Shown here: piece after piece, positions 16,456 to 25,485 of the stretch
Numbering within the stretch: position 1 is the stretch's first letter
How the letters are laid out: the number at the start of each line of letters is the position of its first letter
Source: Methylobacillus methanolivorans
GTDB taxonomy: Bacteria > Pseudomonadota > Gammaproteobacteria > Burkholderiales > Methylophilaceae
Assembly: GCF_044751345.1 (NCBI RefSeq)
Contig: NZ_JBIWXY010000001.1
Location: forward strand, 1,240,001 to 1,304,000
Length of the DNA stretch: 64,000 nucleotides
Direction: 5' to 3'
Program-made: the position numbers and the translations under genes
Notes under the pieces: model-generated
Told to the model about the DNA's origin: nothing
Seen by the model: only the letters and a program-made list of their open reading frames with translations
Database searches by the model: none

Positions 16456-19400
16456 TTACTTCGCGAGCTGCTTGTGCAAGCTTTGCAAAGACTGTACTTC
16501 CAGCTCCTGCATGTGTGCCATACCAATGCAAGCTGCCTTGGCACCAGCCAGTGTCGTGTAATACGTCACCTTCTGTTGCAAGGCGCTACGACGAATCTCG
16601 TAAGAATCAGCCACGGCACGCTTGTCTTCCGTCACATTGACGATAAAGCTGATCTCACCATTCTTGATCATGTCGACAATATGCGGACGACCTTCAGCCA
16701 CCTTATTCACGGGAGTCACGCTCAGGCCAGCATCAGTCAACGCGCCAGCCGTGCCACGCGTCGCAACAAGCTGGAAGCCAAGACCAGCCAGAGCCTGGGC
16801 AATCTCGACCACACGTTCACGATCTTCACGACGGACACTGATGAAAGCTTTGCCGCCCTTGGGCAACTTAGTGCCAGAACCCAATTGCGATTTAACGAAG
16901 GCTTCGGCAAAGGTCTTGCCTACCCCCATGACTTCACCGGTGGACTTCATTTCCGGGCCAAGGATAGTATCCACGCCAGGGAACTTGATGAAGGGGAAAA
17001 CCGCTTCCTTGACGGAATAGTAAGGTGGCACAACTTCACGAGTGACACCTTGCTCGCTGAGTTTACGCCCTGTCATGCAACGCGCTGCTATCTTGGCTAA
17101 CTGCAAGCCACAGGCCTTGGAAACGAAAGGCACGGTACGAGACGCACGTGGGTTTACTTCCAAGACATAGACGGTTTCGCCCTGAATCGCAAACTGCACA
17201 TTCATCAGCCCAACTACGCCCAGCGCCTTTGCCATCTTGACGGTTTGCTCGCGCAACTCGTCCTGCATCGCAGCAGACAAACTGTAAGGCGGCAATGAAC
17301 ATGCCGAGTCACCTGAGTGCACACCGGCTTGCTCAACGTGCTCCATGATGCCGCCGATAATGACTTCTTCGCCATCAGAAAGCGCGTCTACATCTACTTC
17401 TAGCGCATCGTTCAGGAAACGATCCAGCAACACGGGCGACTCATTGGAGACCTTGACCGCTTCGCGCATGTAACGCTCTAGTTGCGCCTGCTCATGCACG
17501 ATTTCCATCGCACGCCCACCCAGCACGTAGGAAGGACGCACAACGAGTGGATAACCAATTTCCTGCGCCAGGCGAAGCGCTTCTTCTGGTGTACGTGCAG
17601 TGCGGTTAGGCGGTTGCTTGAGGTCGAGCTCTTGCAACATATGCTGGAAGCGTTCCCTATCCTCAGCGCGGTCAATCGCATCAGGACTGGTACCGATGAT
17701 AGGCACACCGGCCTTTTCCAGGTCACGTGCTAGCTTGAGTGGAGTTTGGCCGCCGTACTGTACGATCACGCCTTCCGGCTTTTCCAGCGCTACGATTTCC
17801 AGCACATCTTCCAGCGTCAATGGCTCAAAGTAGAGGCGATCGGAAGTATCGTAGTCTGTGGAGACCGTTTCAGGATTACAGTTGACCATGATGGTTTCAT
17901 AACCATCTTCGCGCATCGCAAAGGCTGCATGCACACAACAATAGTCAAACTCAATACCCTGGCCAATACGGTTAGGACCACCGCCCAGCACCATGATCTT
18001 TTTCTTGTTGCTTGGCTGTGCCTCGCACTCTTCCTCATACGTCGAGTACATGTAAGCAGTATCAGTGGCAAACTCAGCCGCACAAGTATCTACGCGCTTG
18101 TAAACTGGGCGCACATTCAGCGCTTGACGATAGGCACGCACGGCATGCTGGTCTGTACCCAGTAGCTTGGCAAGGCGCTTATCGGAGAAGCCGCGACGCT
18201 TGAGCTGGAACAGCGCATCACGATCCAGGTCGGCAAGGTGACGGCCTTTCAGGGCCTGCTCACGCTTGATGATGTCTTCGATCTGCACCAGGAACCAGCG
18301 GTCGATCTTGGACAAATCAAACACTTGGTTAATCGTCAAACCAGCACGGAAGGCATCGCCCACATACCAGATACGCTCTGGGCCTGGCTCACCCAGCTGT
18401 TTCTGGATTTCGTCCAGATCATCTGTCTTTTCATCCAGGCCGTTGACGCCTACTTCCAGGCCACGCAAGGCTTTCTGGAACGACTCTTGGAAAGTGCGGC
18501 CAATCGCCATCACTTCGCCAACGGACTTCATCTGCGTCGTCAGGCGTGAATCAGCCTGCGGGAATTTTTCAAATGCAAAACGCGGAATCTTGGTGACAAC
18601 GTAGTCGATGGAAGGCTCGAAGGAAGCCGGTGTCGCACCGCCAGTGATTTCGTTGCGCAACTCATCCAGGGTAAAGCCAACTGCAAGCTTCGCTGCCACC
18701 TTGGCAATCGGGAAGCCAGTCGCCTTGGAGGCCAGCGCGGATGAACGTGATACACGTGGGTTCATCTCAATGACGATCATGCGGCCATCATCAGGATTAA
18801 TCGCGAACTGCACATTGGAACCACCAGTATCCACGCCAATCTCGCGCAATACCGCGAGAGAAGCATTACGCATGATCTGGTATTCCTTGTCGGTCAACGT
18901 CTGCGCTGGCGCTACGGTAATCGAGTCACCAGTGTGCACACCCATTGGGTCAAGGTTTTCAATCGAGCAGATGATGATGCAGTTGTCCTTGCTATCGCGG
19001 ACCACTTCCATCTCGTACTCTTTCCAGCCGAGCAGGGATTCCTCGATCAGCAGCTCGCTGGTCGGAGAAGCCTCAAGACCACGCTCACAGATGGTCATGA
19101 ACTCTTCACGGTTGTAAGCAATACCGCCGCCACTGCCACCCATGGTGAATGAAGGACGGATAATCGCGGGATAGCCGATGGAGGCTTGCACCTGCAGCGC
19201 CTCTTCCATGCTATGCGCCACTGCAGAGCGTGCTGAACCCAGGCCGATCTTGGTCATCGCCTGCTTGAATTTTTCGCGGTCCTCAGCCTTGTCAATCGCC
19301 TCCTTGGAAGCGCCGATCAGCTCAACATTGTATTTTTCCAGGACGCCATGCTTGGCCAGATCGAGCGCACAATTCAGCGCAGTCTGCCCGCCCATGGTCG

Positions 19401-19662
19401 GCAACAAGGCATCAGGGCGCTCAATGGCAATGATCTTCTCAACCATTTGCCACGTCACTGGCTCAATGTAGGTCGCATCAGCCATGTCCGGATCGGTCAT
19501 GATGGTCGCTGGGTTGGAATTAACCAGAATAACGCGGTAACCCTCTTCGCGCAGCGCCTTACATGCCTGGGCACCAGAGTAATCGAATTCACAAGCCTGG
19601 CCGATCACGATCGGGCCAGCGCCTATGATAAGTATGGATTTGATATCGGTACGTTTTGCCAT
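16456..19662 (-). CDS. carB: Carbamoyl-phosphate synthase large subunit
   Basis: Makes carbamoyl phosphate from ammonia (delivered by CarA), bicarbonate and two ATP, for pyrimidines and arginine. The 1068-residue protein has duplicated ATP-grasp halves: N-half with SFTMGGSGGG and PRVSRSSALASKATGFPIA, and C-half with PSYVLGGRAMEIV and PRASRTVPFVSKACG. It ends in the methylglyoxal synthase-like allosteric domain (FISVRREDRERVVEIAQ). It follows carA by 5 bases. Carbamoyl phosphate is also the donor for the carbamoyltransferase at 41408-43126. Confidence 0.97.
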   Translation of the reverse strand: MAKRTDIKSILIIGAGPIVIGQACEFDYSGAQACKALREEGYRVILVNSNPATIMTDPDMADATYIEPVTWQMVEKIIAIERPDALLPTMGGQTALNCALDLAKHGVLEKYNVELIGASKEAIDKAEDREKFKQAMTKIGLGSARSAVAHSMEEALQVQASIGYPAIIRPSFTMGGSGGGIAYNREEFMTICERGLEASPTSELLIEESLLGWKEYEMEVVRDSKDNCIIICSIENLDPMGVHTGDSITVAPAQTLTDKEYQIMRNASLAVLREIGVDTGGSNVQFAINPDDGRMIVIEMNPRVSRSSALASKATGFPIAKVAAKLAVGFTLDELRNEITGGATPASFEPSIDYVVTKIPRFAFEKFPQADSRLTTQMKSVGEVMAIGRTFQESFQKALRGLEVGVNGLDEKTDDLDEIQKQLGEPGPERIWYVGDAFRAGLTINQVFDLSKIDRWFLVQIEDIIKREQALKGRHLADLDRDALFQLKRRGFSDKRLAKLLGTDQHAVRAYRQALNVRPVYKRVDTCAAEFATDTAYMYSTYEEECEAQPSNKKKIMVLGGGPNRIGQGIEFDYCCVHAAFAMREDGYETIMVNCNPETVSTDYDTSDRLYFEPLTLEDVLEIVALEKPEGVIVQYGGQTPLKLARDLEKAGVPIIGTSPDAIDRAEDRERFQHMLQELDLKQPPNRTARTPEEALRLAQEIGYPLVVRPSYVLGGRAMEIVHEQAQLERYMREAVKVSNESPVLLDRFLNDALEVDVDALSDGEEVIIGGIMEHVEQAGVHSGDSACSLPPYSLSAAMQDELREQTVKMAKALGVVGLMNVQFAIQGETVYVLEVNPRASRTVPFVSKACGLQLAKIAARCMTGRKLSEQGVTREVVPPYYSVKEAVFPFIKFPGVDTILGPEMKSTGEVMGVGKTFAEAFVKSQLGSGTKLPKGGKAFISVRREDRERVVEIAQALAGLGFQLVATRGTAGALTDAGLSVTPVNKVAEGRPHIVDMIKNGEISFIVNVTEDKRAVADSYEIRRSALQQKVTYYTTLAGAKAACIGMAHMQELEVQSLQSLHKQLAK

Positions 19663-19667
19663 GGTAT

Positions 19668-20798
19668 TTATTGCTTTTGCTGTTCCATCAGGTTGATGAA
19701 GCGATCAAACAGGTAGCTCATCTCGTTAGGGCCGGGGCTGGCTTCGGGATGCCCCTGGAAGCTGAACGCAGGCTTGTCGGTACGTGCAATACCCTGCAAA
19801 CTGCCATCAAACAAGGACACATGGGTAGACTTGAGATTAGCGGGCAAGCTGTCTGGATCCACGGCAAAGCCATGGTTCTGGCTAGTGATGAACACACGCT
19901 TGTCATCTAGGTCCTGCACCGGGTGATTAGCACCATGATGCCCAAACTTCATCTTCACGGTCTTGGCACCACTCGCCAATGCGAGCAACTGATGGCCAAG
20001 GCAGATGCCGAAGACAGGCACACCCTTATCTACAATACTGCTGATCGCCTTGATGGCATAATCGCAAGGCTCAGGGTCACCAGGGCCATTGGAGAGAAAA
20101 ACGCCATCAGGATTCAGCGCCAGCGCTTCTTCGGCTGTAGCCTGGGCTGGCAAGATAGTCACCTTGCACCCACGCTCCACCAGCATGCGCAGAATGTTGT
20201 GCTTCACGCCATAATCAAAAGCAACCACGTTGAACTTGGCATCACCAGGCGTTACATAGCCTGCACCTAGCTTCCACTCGCCCAACTCAAACGTGCCAAC
20301 ATCCTTGCGGCTCACGACCTTGGCCAAGTCCATACCGGCCAAACCTGGGAAACTGCGCGCCAACTCCAACGCACGCACATCATCCACTTCGCCAGCGATG
20401 ATACAGCCTGCCTGTGCGCCTTTTTCGCGCAAAATACGGGTGAGCTTGCGGGTATCGATATCGGCAATCGCTACTACGTTATTTTCAGCGAGATATTCAG
20501 AAAGGGATTTTTCGCTACGCCAACTGCTATCGAGCAATGGCAAGTCACGAATAATGAGCCCACTAGCATAGACATGCTCGGACTCTACATCTTCGACATT
20601 CACACCAACATTCCCGATATGCGGGTAAGTCAGCGTCACGATTTGCTTGGTATAAGATGGATCGGTGAGAATTTCCTGATAACCGGTTATCGAGGTGTTG
20701 AAAACCACCTCACCAACAGTCTCACCCAAGGCACCGATTGAAATGCCCCTGAACACTGTCCCGTCTGCGAGCACAAGTACGGCTGGGGTTTGCGGCAA
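19668..20798 (-). CDS. carA: Carbamoyl-phosphate synthase small subunit
   Basis: Glutaminase subunit that releases ammonia from glutamine and channels it to CarB. The C-terminal class I amidotransferase domain has the nucleophile loop FGICLGHQLLAL and the His/Glu segment GHPEASPGP. The start is TTG at 20798, seven bases after AAGGAG. This gives 376 residues (E. coli CarA is 382) and begins at the conserved LVLADGTVFRG segment. The frame extends to an ATG at 20861, but that lies inside the structured leader and adds no conserved residues. Confidence 0.94.
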   Translation of the reverse strand: MPQTPAVLVLADGTVFRGISIGALGETVGEVVFNTSITGYQEILTDPSYTKQIVTLTYPHIGNVGVNVEDVESEHVYASGLIIRDLPLLDSSWRSEKSLSEYLAENNVVAIADIDTRKLTRILREKGAQAGCIIAGEVDDVRALELARSFPGLAGMDLAKVVSRKDVGTFELGEWKLGAGYVTPGDAKFNVVAFDYGVKHNILRMLVERGCKVTILPAQATAEEALALNPDGVFLSNGPGDPEPCDYAIKAISSIVDKGVPVFGICLGHQLLALASGAKTVKMKFGHHGANHPVQDLDDKRVFITSQNHGFAVDPDSLPANLKSTHVSLFDGSLQGIARTDKPAFSFQGHPEASPGPNEMSYLFDRFINLMEQQKQ

Positions 20799-20835
20799 TT
20801 CTAACTCCTTGTCACTATTTGATATTCTGCGCAAA

Positions 20836-20893
20836 TTGAAGCGCGGAAAGCGGATGTGCAAAGCGGGACAAGCTCCCGCTTATCCCGCTTCAA
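20836..20893 (-). promoter_or_regulatory. Structured 5' leader of carAB, possible attenuator
   Basis: On the minus strand TTGAAGCG and CGCTTCAA (8 bases each) close a domain. Inside it AAGCGGGA and TCCCGCTT form an 8-base hairpin with a GCTTG loop (20861-20881), followed by TTT. It lies in the predicted transcript between the promoter and the carA start. Pyrimidine or arginine control is an inference from the gene it precedes; no leader peptide or known riboswitch class was recognised. Confidence 0.5.
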
Positions 20894-20903
20894 ATTCTGC
20901 AGA

Positions 20904-20932
20904 ATTATAGCCTAAAGCGCCCTCCGCTTCAA
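20904..20932 (-). promoter_or_regulatory. Sigma-70 promoter of carAB
   Basis: TTGAAG (20932-20927) and a perfect TATAAT (20909-20904) are 17 bases apart on the minus strand. A 14-base palindrome, AATTCTGCAGAATT (20892-20905), overlaps the -10 element and start region and could be an operator. Confidence 0.8.
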
Positions 20933-20983
20933 CGCACGCTTTAAACAATTTTCACATCCTTGCCATTTCGCACAGCAAGAACC

Positions 20984-21001
20984 AATCACTAAGAAGTGAT
21001 T
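20984..21001 (-). terminator. Weak hairpin after dapB
   Basis: AATCACT and AGTGATT form a 7-base stem with a four-base loop, 10 bases beyond the dapB stop. The downstream tract is only modestly T-rich, so termination is uncertain. Confidence 0.4.
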
Positions 21002-21010
21002 TCTTTGAAA

Positions 21011-21814
21011 TTATTTTTTCAACCCAAGTACATCCTGCATGTCATACAAGCCAGCTTGGTGTGCTGCCAAAAACTTGGCCGCGCGCAGTGCACCCAGCGC
21101 AAAAGTGGCGCGACTGGAAGCCTTGTGCGTCAATTCAACCCGCTCACCAATACCAGCAAACAATACCGTATGGTCGCCGACCACATCACCACCGCGCACG
21201 GTCGCGAAACCTATCGTATTAGGGTCACGCTCCCCGGTCACGCCTTGGCGGCCATAGATCGCTGTTTCATCCAGATCACGCCCTAAAGCCTCGGCCGCAG
21301 CCTCCCCTAAGCGCAATGCCGTGCCAGAAGGAGCGTCCACCTTGAAACGATGGTGTGCCTCAATAATTTCCACATCGTAGCCATGGTCCAGCACCTTGGC
21401 CGCAGCCTGCACTAGGTTGATCAGCAATGTAACGCCTACGCTCATGTTAGGCGCAAACACAATCGCCACATCCTTGGCCGCACGCTCAATCTGCTGCTTT
21501 TGCTCTGCACTGAAGCCCGTCGTGCCGATCACCAGCTTTACACCTGCTTGGCGACAAGCCTCCAAATATTCCAGACTGGGTTCAGGCCGTGTGAAATCCA
21601 CCAGTACATCGGCGCCCTGGACCGCTGCCACAACATCAGCCGTGATCTTAACGCCTGTCTCGCGACCAAACTGCTCACCAGCATCACGCCCGATTTGCGG
21701 GCTATCCGCACGATCCAACGCACCATGCAGCACTAGATCCGCATCGGCAAAAACCCCTTCAAGCAGGGCATGACCCATGCGACCAGAACAACCAGCGATA
21801 ACAATCTTTTGCAT
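21011..21814 (-). CDS. dapB: 4-hydroxy-tetrahydrodipicolinate reductase
   Basis: NAD(P)H-dependent step of the lysine/meso-diaminopimelate pathway. N-terminal Rossmann motif IAGCSGRMGHALLEG, the catalytic EAHHRFKVDAPSGTA and the GATase-like end GERVELTHKASSR are present. The start at 21814 gives 267 residues. An in-frame ATG at 21832 adds six residues and cannot be excluded; neither has a strong ribosome site. It follows bamE by about 50 bases. Confidence 0.95.
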   Translation of the reverse strand: MQKIVIAGCSGRMGHALLEGVFADADLVLHGALDRADSPQIGRDAGEQFGRETGVKITADVVAAVQGADVLVDFTRPEPSLEYLEACRQAGVKLVIGTTGFSAEQKQQIERAAKDVAIVFAPNMSVGVTLLINLVQAAAKVLDHGYDVEIIEAHHRFKVDAPSGTALRLGEAAAEALGRDLDETAIYGRQGVTGERDPNTIGFATVRGGDVVGDHTVLFAGIGERVELTHKASSRATFALGALRAAKFLAAHQAGLYDMQDVLGLKK

Positions 21815-21863
21815 TTTCAAACCATTACTCATTCATCGATTAATCTGCCTTGCAGATAGAGAT

Positions 21864-22631
21864 TTAGAACCCGATTTTTTCCAACATACGCTCAAAGTAG
21901 CCAGGCTCATCCTCAGGCGGCAAGTCATCTTCATCATCTTCGCCTGCATCAGGCACAGACTGAGTCTTGGCCGCGGCACCCGCAGCAGGTTTCGCCGCAG
22001 GCTTAGTAGATGAAGACTGGCCAGCAGGCTGGGCTTGACGTGCTGCCGGCTGAGCCGGTGCAGATGTCGCCGCAGGCGCCGCCACACCGGGAACCGCCAA
22101 CTCTGGTGCAACTTTGCGCGGCGCAGCAGGATCTTCCTGCACCACCGGAGTGGATTGCTTCATATCATAGTACTCAGCACCAGCTGGCTTGGCCTCATCG
22201 CTCTTCCAGAATTTCAGGCGATCCAGCATGCCTTTCTTTTCTGGCACCTTGGGTTCTACCACGATAGCTGCAGCAGGCGTTGCCGCAGTTACCGCCGTAT
22301 CCTCTGGCGAGGCAGGCACAACATCGCCGCGCACACGCTTCAGCGCATCTCCCTCAAACTCCATGATCACGCGACGCTGCTCTATGACCTTGCCGCCCTT
22401 GCGCATCTGATAGAAATAATCCCAACGATCACGGTGGAAGCTATCCTGGATCAATGGCGAGCCCATGATAAAACGCACCTGGGATTTGGTCATACCAGGC
22501 CGCAGTTGCAACATCATTTTGGATGTAACGACATTGCCTTGCTGGATGTCCATTTTGTAAGGCTTGAAGGAAGGCAGTGCAGAACTGCAGGCCACGCACA
22601 ACAGCGCAGCTAAAAGAATGATATGACGCAT
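21864..22631 (-). CDS. bamE: Outer membrane assembly lipoprotein BamE with long C-terminal extension
   Basis: BamE stabilises the BAM complex that inserts outer-membrane proteins. The start at 22631 gives a lipoprotein signal ending in LCVAC (Cys15). The BamE fold follows: QGNVVTSKMMLQLRPGMTKSQVRFIMGSPL and DYFYQMRKGGKVIEQRRV. E. coli BamE is 113 residues, whereas this protein continues for about 150 further residues of Ala/Pro/Gln-rich low-complexity sequence with a very acidic end (DAGEDDEDDLPPEDE). The usual divergent fur gene is not next to it. Confidence 0.88.
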   Translation of the reverse strand: MRHIILLAALLCVACSSALPSFKPYKMDIQQGNVVTSKMMLQLRPGMTKSQVRFIMGSPLIQDSFHRDRWDYFYQMRKGGKVIEQRRVIMEFEGDALKRVRGDVVPASPEDTAVTAATPAAAIVVEPKVPEKKGMLDRLKFWKSDEAKPAGAEYYDMKQSTPVVQEDPAAPRKVAPELAVPGVAAPAATSAPAQPAARQAQPAGQSSSTKPAAKPAAGAAAKTQSVPDAGEDDEDDLPPEDEPGYFERMLEKIGF

Positions 22632-22733
22632 CACACGACGACTTTGGCAAGAAATGCCGTAATATACCACGACATTAAACTCGGCTTTCAGGCAGTTTCC
22701 CGCCTTTCTGGATTTTTACATCACCAGACAAAC

Positions 22734-24392
22734 TTACGCACCAGCTGCCAACATCTCGCTCGCATGTTGTAGTGTCGTCTCCGTGATCTCCACCCCGCCC
22801 AGCATCCGCGCCACTTCGTCAATGCGCTGCGTATGCGTCAAAGCTTCAATGCGGCTCAAGGTCTGCCCATCATGCAGATGCTTACTTACCCGCAAATGCT
22901 GCATACCCTGCGCAGCCACTTGCGGTAGATGCGTGATGACCAGCACCTGGCGCTGGTTACCCAAAGTCTTGAGCAACTGCCCCACTACCTCAGCCACACC
23001 ACCACCGATACCCACATCAACCTCATCAAAGATCATGGTAGGCATATCACCCTGCTGAGCTGTTACAACGCGAATCGCCAGACTGATACGCGACAATTCG
23101 CCACCTGACGCTACCTTGGATAAAGGGCGCGGCGCCACGCCAGCATGACCAGCCACCAGGAACTCAACCTGCTCACGCCCCGTCGCGGCTGGGTCCTGCG
23201 CATTCAGCGACACGGCAAATTTCCCACCACTCAATGATAAGCGCTGCATTTCAGAGGTGATCTTCTCACCGAGACTAAGCGCTGCCTTTTCACGCCCGTC
23301 ACTCAAGCGCTTTGCCAACGCATCATAAGCAGCACGGGCACGCGCTTCTTCTTGCCTTAGTTGCTCGTTATCATGCGCGGACTCAAGCTCTGCCATGCGC
23401 AACTGCCACGACTCCAGTAGCCCCGCCAGTTCTTCTGGCCTGACCCTGTATTTACGGGCCGCCGCATGCAAAGCATGAATACGGGCCTCCACCTCATTCA
23501 AGCGCTCAGGGTCAAGGTCTGCTCGTTGCAAATAGCGATTGAGGAAACGATCTGTTTCCTCCAGCTGTATCACCGCACCGTCCAATATATCTAGCGCTTC
23601 CTGTAGCCCGCTGTCATATGCCACCAACTCGTGCAGCTTATGCTGCACGCTACTCAACTGCCTGATGGCAGCCACTTCGCCCTCACTCAACAACTCCCGG
23701 CAGGCTTCGCCGCCCGCCAAGATGCTGGCGCCATGAGATAGGCGTATATGCTCTTGCTGCAACGGCTCCCACTCCTCCGCGGAAGGAGCCAATGCGGCCA
23801 GTTCACGCACTTGGTCACGCAACTCCGCCGACTCCACCGCATGTGCTTCGGCATTTTTTTCGGCATCCAGCCGTTTGTGATACAAGCCCTGCCAAATTTG
23901 GTAACTGTCAGCCAATTCCGCTGCCACATCTTGCAGGCCACCATAGGCATCCAATACCTGCCGCTGCGTGCTGGCCTTGAGCAAAGCATGGTGCGCGTGC
24001 TGACTATAGATATCGACGAGAAACTCGCCAATCTCGCGTAGTTGTTGAATAGTCGCCGACGAACCGTTGACAAACGCACGCGAGCGACCATCCGCATAGA
24101 TCACTCGTCGCAGCAATAACTGCGCATCATCTACATCAATTTCATGTTCCCGCAGCCAAGCTTGCAACACTGGCAGGGCCGCAATATCAAACACCGCATT
24201 GATCTCGGCTTTTTCTGCCCCCACCCGCGTAATCCCACCCTCGCCGCGTGCGCCTAGCACCAGGGACAAGGCATCAATCAGGATAGATTTCCCCGCGCCG
24301 GTTTCACCGGTCAATACGGTAAACCCCGAGGAAAACTCGAGCTCAAGTGTGTCGACAATGACAAAATCGCGAATAGAGAGTGTTTGCAGCAT
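22734..24392 (-). CDS. recN: DNA repair protein RecN
   Basis: SMC-like ATPase that helps repair double-strand breaks. In 552 residues it has Walker A GETGAGKS (29-36), a central coiled-coil region and the C-terminal signature VASGGELSRISLAIR. Walker B is TMIFDEVDVGIGG, and ITHLPQVAA completes the ATPase site. It sits between nadK and bamE, the common nadK-recN order in Proteobacteria. Confidence 0.95.
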   Translation of the reverse strand: MLQTLSIRDFVIVDTLELEFSSGFTVLTGETGAGKSILIDALSLVLGARGEGGITRVGAEKAEINAVFDIAALPVLQAWLREHEIDVDDAQLLLRRVIYADGRSRAFVNGSSATIQQLREIGEFLVDIYSQHAHHALLKASTQRQVLDAYGGLQDVAAELADSYQIWQGLYHKRLDAEKNAEAHAVESAELRDQVRELAALAPSAEEWEPLQQEHIRLSHGASILAGGEACRELLSEGEVAAIRQLSSVQHKLHELVAYDSGLQEALDILDGAVIQLEETDRFLNRYLQRADLDPERLNEVEARIHALHAAARKYRVRPEELAGLLESWQLRMAELESAHDNEQLRQEEARARAAYDALAKRLSDGREKAALSLGEKITSEMQRLSLSGGKFAVSLNAQDPAATGREQVEFLVAGHAGVAPRPLSKVASGGELSRISLAIRVVTAQQGDMPTMIFDEVDVGIGGGVAEVVGQLLKTLGNQRQVLVITHLPQVAAQGMQHLRVSKHLHDGQTLSRIEALTHTQRIDEVARMLGGVEITETTLQHASEMLAAGA

Positions 24393-24448
24393 CAGGGTCT
24401 GTTCTCGTTATATTGGCAATGCAAGCAGCAAGGGCTGATGGGTGCACC

Positions 24449-25312
24449 TTAGCCCCAGTGCAGCTTTTCCCGCAGGACGTCAAAATGGTTATGTTCCGGC
24501 GGATGCAATAATGTAATCGTATTCTTGGCACGCTTCACCCGCACACGGTCACCAGGCTGCAATGCCATTTTCATTTGGCCATCCAGATGCACACTGGCAT
24601 CTTCGGCATGCACAACCTGAATCAGCACCTCACTGGCGCTACTGATCGCAATGGGCCGATTACTTAATGTATGCGGACAGATCGGCACCAAGGCAATGGC
24701 ATCCAGCGTTGGGTAGAGAATAGGGCCGCCCGCCGACAAAGAGTACGCTGTAGTACCAGTAGGCGTTGCCACGATCAGGCCATCCGAGCGCTGCTTCTGC
24801 ACAAAGTGTCCATCAATATGGATTTCCAGCTCGATCAGGCGCGCTAGGCCATTCTTGTTGACGACCACATCATTAAGGGCGTAGCCCTGCCCAACAGTAG
24901 TGCCATCACGCTCGATGCAGGCTTCCAGCAGAATACGCTGCTCGGTGTCGAACACGCCATCGAGGATAGCCGCCACGCTTTCCAACATATGGTCGGAATT
25001 GATATCGGTAAGGAAACCGAAACGCCCGCGATTGACCCCAACCAGCGGAATCTTGTAATCCACCAGGGCGCGCGCCACAGTTAACATGGTGCCATCCCCA
25101 CCCAGCACGATCGCAAGATCGGCATAAGCGCCAATCGCGTTCATCTGTAGCGTGGTATAACCTTTGATACTGGAATGTTGCGCAGTCTTTTCCTCGATGA
25201 AGACGCCAACTTGGCGCTCACCAAGAAAACGCGCCAAGGCAATGACCTGCTCCCGGGTTTCCGGGTTCATGTATTTGCCAATCAATGCCACTGTCTGAAA
25301 CGCACTTTTCAT
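24449..25312 (-). CDS. nadK: NAD kinase
   Basis: Phosphorylates NAD to NADP with ATP. The GGDGTML loop and the downstream NDVVVNK and GLIVATPTGTTAYSLSAGGP motifs define the family. The start at 25312 gives 287 residues; an in-frame ATG at 25321 would add three. It is divergent from hrcA, with 173 bases between the two starts. Confidence 0.95.
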   Translation of the reverse strand: MKSAFQTVALIGKYMNPETREQVIALARFLGERQVGVFIEEKTAQHSSIKGYTTLQMNAIGAYADLAIVLGGDGTMLTVARALVDYKIPLVGVNRGRFGFLTDINSDHMLESVAAILDGVFDTEQRILLEACIERDGTTVGQGYALNDVVVNKNGLARLIELEIHIDGHFVQKQRSDGLIVATPTGTTAYSLSAGGPILYPTLDAIALVPICPHTLSNRPIAISSASEVLIQVVHAEDASVHLDGQMKMALQPGDRVRVKRAKNTITLLHPPEHNHFDVLREKLHWG

Positions 25313-25485
25313 GGCTGGCATTAAATCATAGAAGATAAGTGTGTAAAACCCTTGCCGTATGTCAAATCCATCATCGACATCAATAATAGATTGCGCAAGC
25401 GTGGCCTGTATCGGATAATTTTTTCATGCTTAAAGCGCGCCATTACTCATTGAATTAGTCACTGCACAACTCCATCTATACCAAC

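Noticed and set aside
25322..25485. CIRCE operator before hrcA
   Set aside because: No TTAGCACTC/GAGTGCTAA inverted repeat was found here or before grpE and dnaK; isolated GCACTC strings elsewhere are inside genes.
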